A stretch of 64,000 nucleotides of DNA from Streptomyces antimycoticus (lineage in GTDB: Bacteria > Actinomycetota > Actinomycetes > Streptomycetales > Streptomycetaceae): NCBI RefSeq assembly GCF_005405925.1, contig NZ_BJHV01000001.1, positions 4,774,001 through 4,838,000 of the forward strand, read 5' to 3'. A program made the position numbers and the translations under genes. Of this stretch, positions 62,961 through 64,000 are shown piece by piece. A model generated the notes under the pieces. That model made no database searches and had not been told where the DNA came from. It saw only the letters and a program-made list of their open reading frames with translations. Position 1 is the first letter of the stretch. Every line of letters starts with the position of its first letter.

Positions 62961-63553
62961 GCCAACGCGGCGACCAGCCGCGGCGGCACGTGCCCCGACC
63001 GGAGCAGCGGCCGTCACGGCCACCCCACGGGGCCGCAAGCAGCGGGGTCCGCAGACGCCATCGCGCCGACCAGCGCGCCGCCGCGACGGCGCGGCGCCCC
63101 AGCGACCGGCGCACCGCCGGGGCGGACCACCTGGCCGGGCCTGAGGCGAGTCTCAGCGATGGCCGACGGCGCGCCCACCAGGGCGCCCCGCAGGCCGCCT
63201 CAGCCGTGGCCCCCACAGACCGCCTCAGCTGTCCGCCAACGCAGCGACCAGCCGCGGCGGCACCTGCCCCGACCAGAGCAGCGGCCGGACAACAGCCGTC
63301 ACAGCCACCCCACGGGGCCGCAAGCAGCGGGGTCCGCAGACGCCATCGCGCCGACCAGCGCGCCGCCGCGACGGCGCGGCGCCCCAGCGACCGGTGCGCC
63401 ACCGGGGCGGACCACCTGGCCGGGCCTGAGGCAAGTCTCAGCGATGGCCGACGGCGCGCCCGCCAGGGCCCCCCGCAGGCCGCCTGGGCGACGGCGCGCC
63501 CGCCAGGGCCCCGCAGGCCGCCTCAGCCGTGGCCCCCCACAGGCCGCCTCAGC
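62961..63553. repeat. large direct duplication (about 274-bp unit) ending at the DUF3027 stop
   Basis: Copy 1 is 62961-63234 and copy 2 63235-63553; the second has an extra ~37-bp GACGGCGCGCCCGCCAGGGC segment. Shared blocks include CAAGCAGCGGGGTCCGCAGA and GGCGGACCACCTGGCCGGGC. Both end in GCCTCAGCTGT; in copy 2 this is the gene stop (63549-63551). Confidence 0.8.
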
Positions 63554-64000
63554 TGTGGCCCAGTTCCTCCGGCGGGGTGTCCGCCTCGACGGAGCCGCTC
63601 GCGCGGTCCGGGTGGAGCGGGAGCGGTTCGACGACGGTCTCGTCGACCACGGGCGCGGACGGGCGCGGGGGCTTGGGCATCACGGCCGCCTCGGAGTGGG
63701 CGCCACAGCCGTAGGAGAGGGAGACGACGCGGCCGTCCGCCGGGCTGAACTCATTCGCGCACACCCCGAACGCCTGTCCCAGCGAGCCGCCGAGGGGCAT
63801 CAGGAAGCCGCAGGTCGCGCACGTGCCGGGGGCCGCCTGGGCCATGGGGGTCTGGGAGCCGTACGCCTCGTCCCAGCGGTCGGCCGCGACGTGGAGGCCG
63901 TAGCGCGACAGCACCCGGGCGCGCCGCATGCCGAGCTCCTCGGCGATGGCCGCGATCGAGCCGGTCTTGGGCACGGCGGTCTGGGCGACGGGGGCGCCGG
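63549..64000 (-). CDS. DUF3027 protein, C-terminal part (runs off right edge)
   Basis: About 150 codons of the 3' end are visible; the start is beyond the right edge and the frame is open to base 64000. The sequence shows TGSIAAIAEELGMRRARVLS, then the cysteine-containing motif CATCGFLMPLGGSLGQAFGV with CANEFSPADGRVVSLSYGCG and His, which look like a metal-binding or Cys-rich core, and an acidic, Pro-rich tail. This fits DUF3027, a conserved actinobacterial protein of unknown function. Its 3' end is part of a large direct duplication. Confidence 0.85.
   Translation of the reverse strand, partial: GAPVAQTAVPKTGSIAAIAEELGMRRARVLSRYGLHVAADRWDEAYGSQTPMAQAAPGTCATCGFLMPLGGSLGQAFGVCANEFSPADGRVVSLSYGCGAHSEAAVMPKPPRPSAPVVDETVVEPLPLHPDRASGSVEADTPPEELGHS

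Noticed and set aside
62092..63548. Several long ORFs in the GC-rich gap next to DUF3027
   Set aside because: Translations are Arg/Ala/Pro low-complexity from tandem repeats, in multiple frames, with no start signals.

Overview
The window is very GC-rich, densely packed and has no rRNA, tRNA, CRISPR array or recognisable transposase. Codon use, frequent GTG/TTG starts, mycothiol-linked domains, an NsdA-like TPR regulator, a DmdR1/IdeR iron regulator and a DUF574-type methyltransferase all point to a Streptomyces or close relative. From memory, the gene order around the iron regulator resembles the S. coelicolor region that contains dmdR1 (SCO4394). This is core-chromosome content, not an island.

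Left part (1-25 kb): two Hanks-type Ser/Thr kinases, an M64 secreted metallopeptidase, a proline-iminopeptidase-like hydrolase divergent from an XRE/TPR regulator, a two-component system (LuxR-type regulator then histidine kinase), a STAS anti-anti-sigma factor, and an ECF sigma factor translationally coupled to an anti-sigma protein that carries a mycothiol-dependent isomerase-like domain. Then come purU, a conserved small protein, a lipoprotein solute receptor, a repeat-rich membrane protein, a frameshifted NsdA-like regulator, a primase/polymerase-like protein, a two-gene ABC transporter, a secreted SH3-like protein, and a lactate 2-monooxygenase-like flavoenzyme divergent from a lipoprotein.

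Middle (25-49 kb): an alpha/beta hydrolase lacking its nucleophile serine, dmdR1 with a long antisense ORF, a SIS-domain protein, a PAS/GAF protein, pdxH, a citrate synthase, and an eight-gene leftward operon (44.2 to 33.5 kb). That operon encodes an MDMPI-like protein, an AtuA-like protein, the two subunits of a biotin-dependent acyl-CoA carboxylase, an acyl-CoA dehydrogenase, an acyl-CoA ligase, an enoyl-CoA hydratase and a TetR regulator. Together they look like a catabolic route for a branched or terpenoid acid. A large FAD/Fe-S dehydrogenase and serC follow.

Right part (49-64 kb): a beta-propeller-like surface protein, a small membrane protein, an aldo/keto reductase, a frameshifted 2'-5' RNA ligase, a MarR/MFS pair, a purine-type NCS2 permease, a DUF2530 protein, a SAM methyltransferase, a very large frameshifted GHKL-ATPase (sacsin-like) protein, and the 3' part of a DUF3027 gene.

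Two features stand out at the level of the whole window. First, at least eight genes have their last 20-40 bases (once about 270), including the stop codon, repeated downstream as short tandem arrays ('gene-end echoes'). Second, three genes are each broken by what looks like one missing base in a G/C run, which suggests either consensus errors or recent indels.
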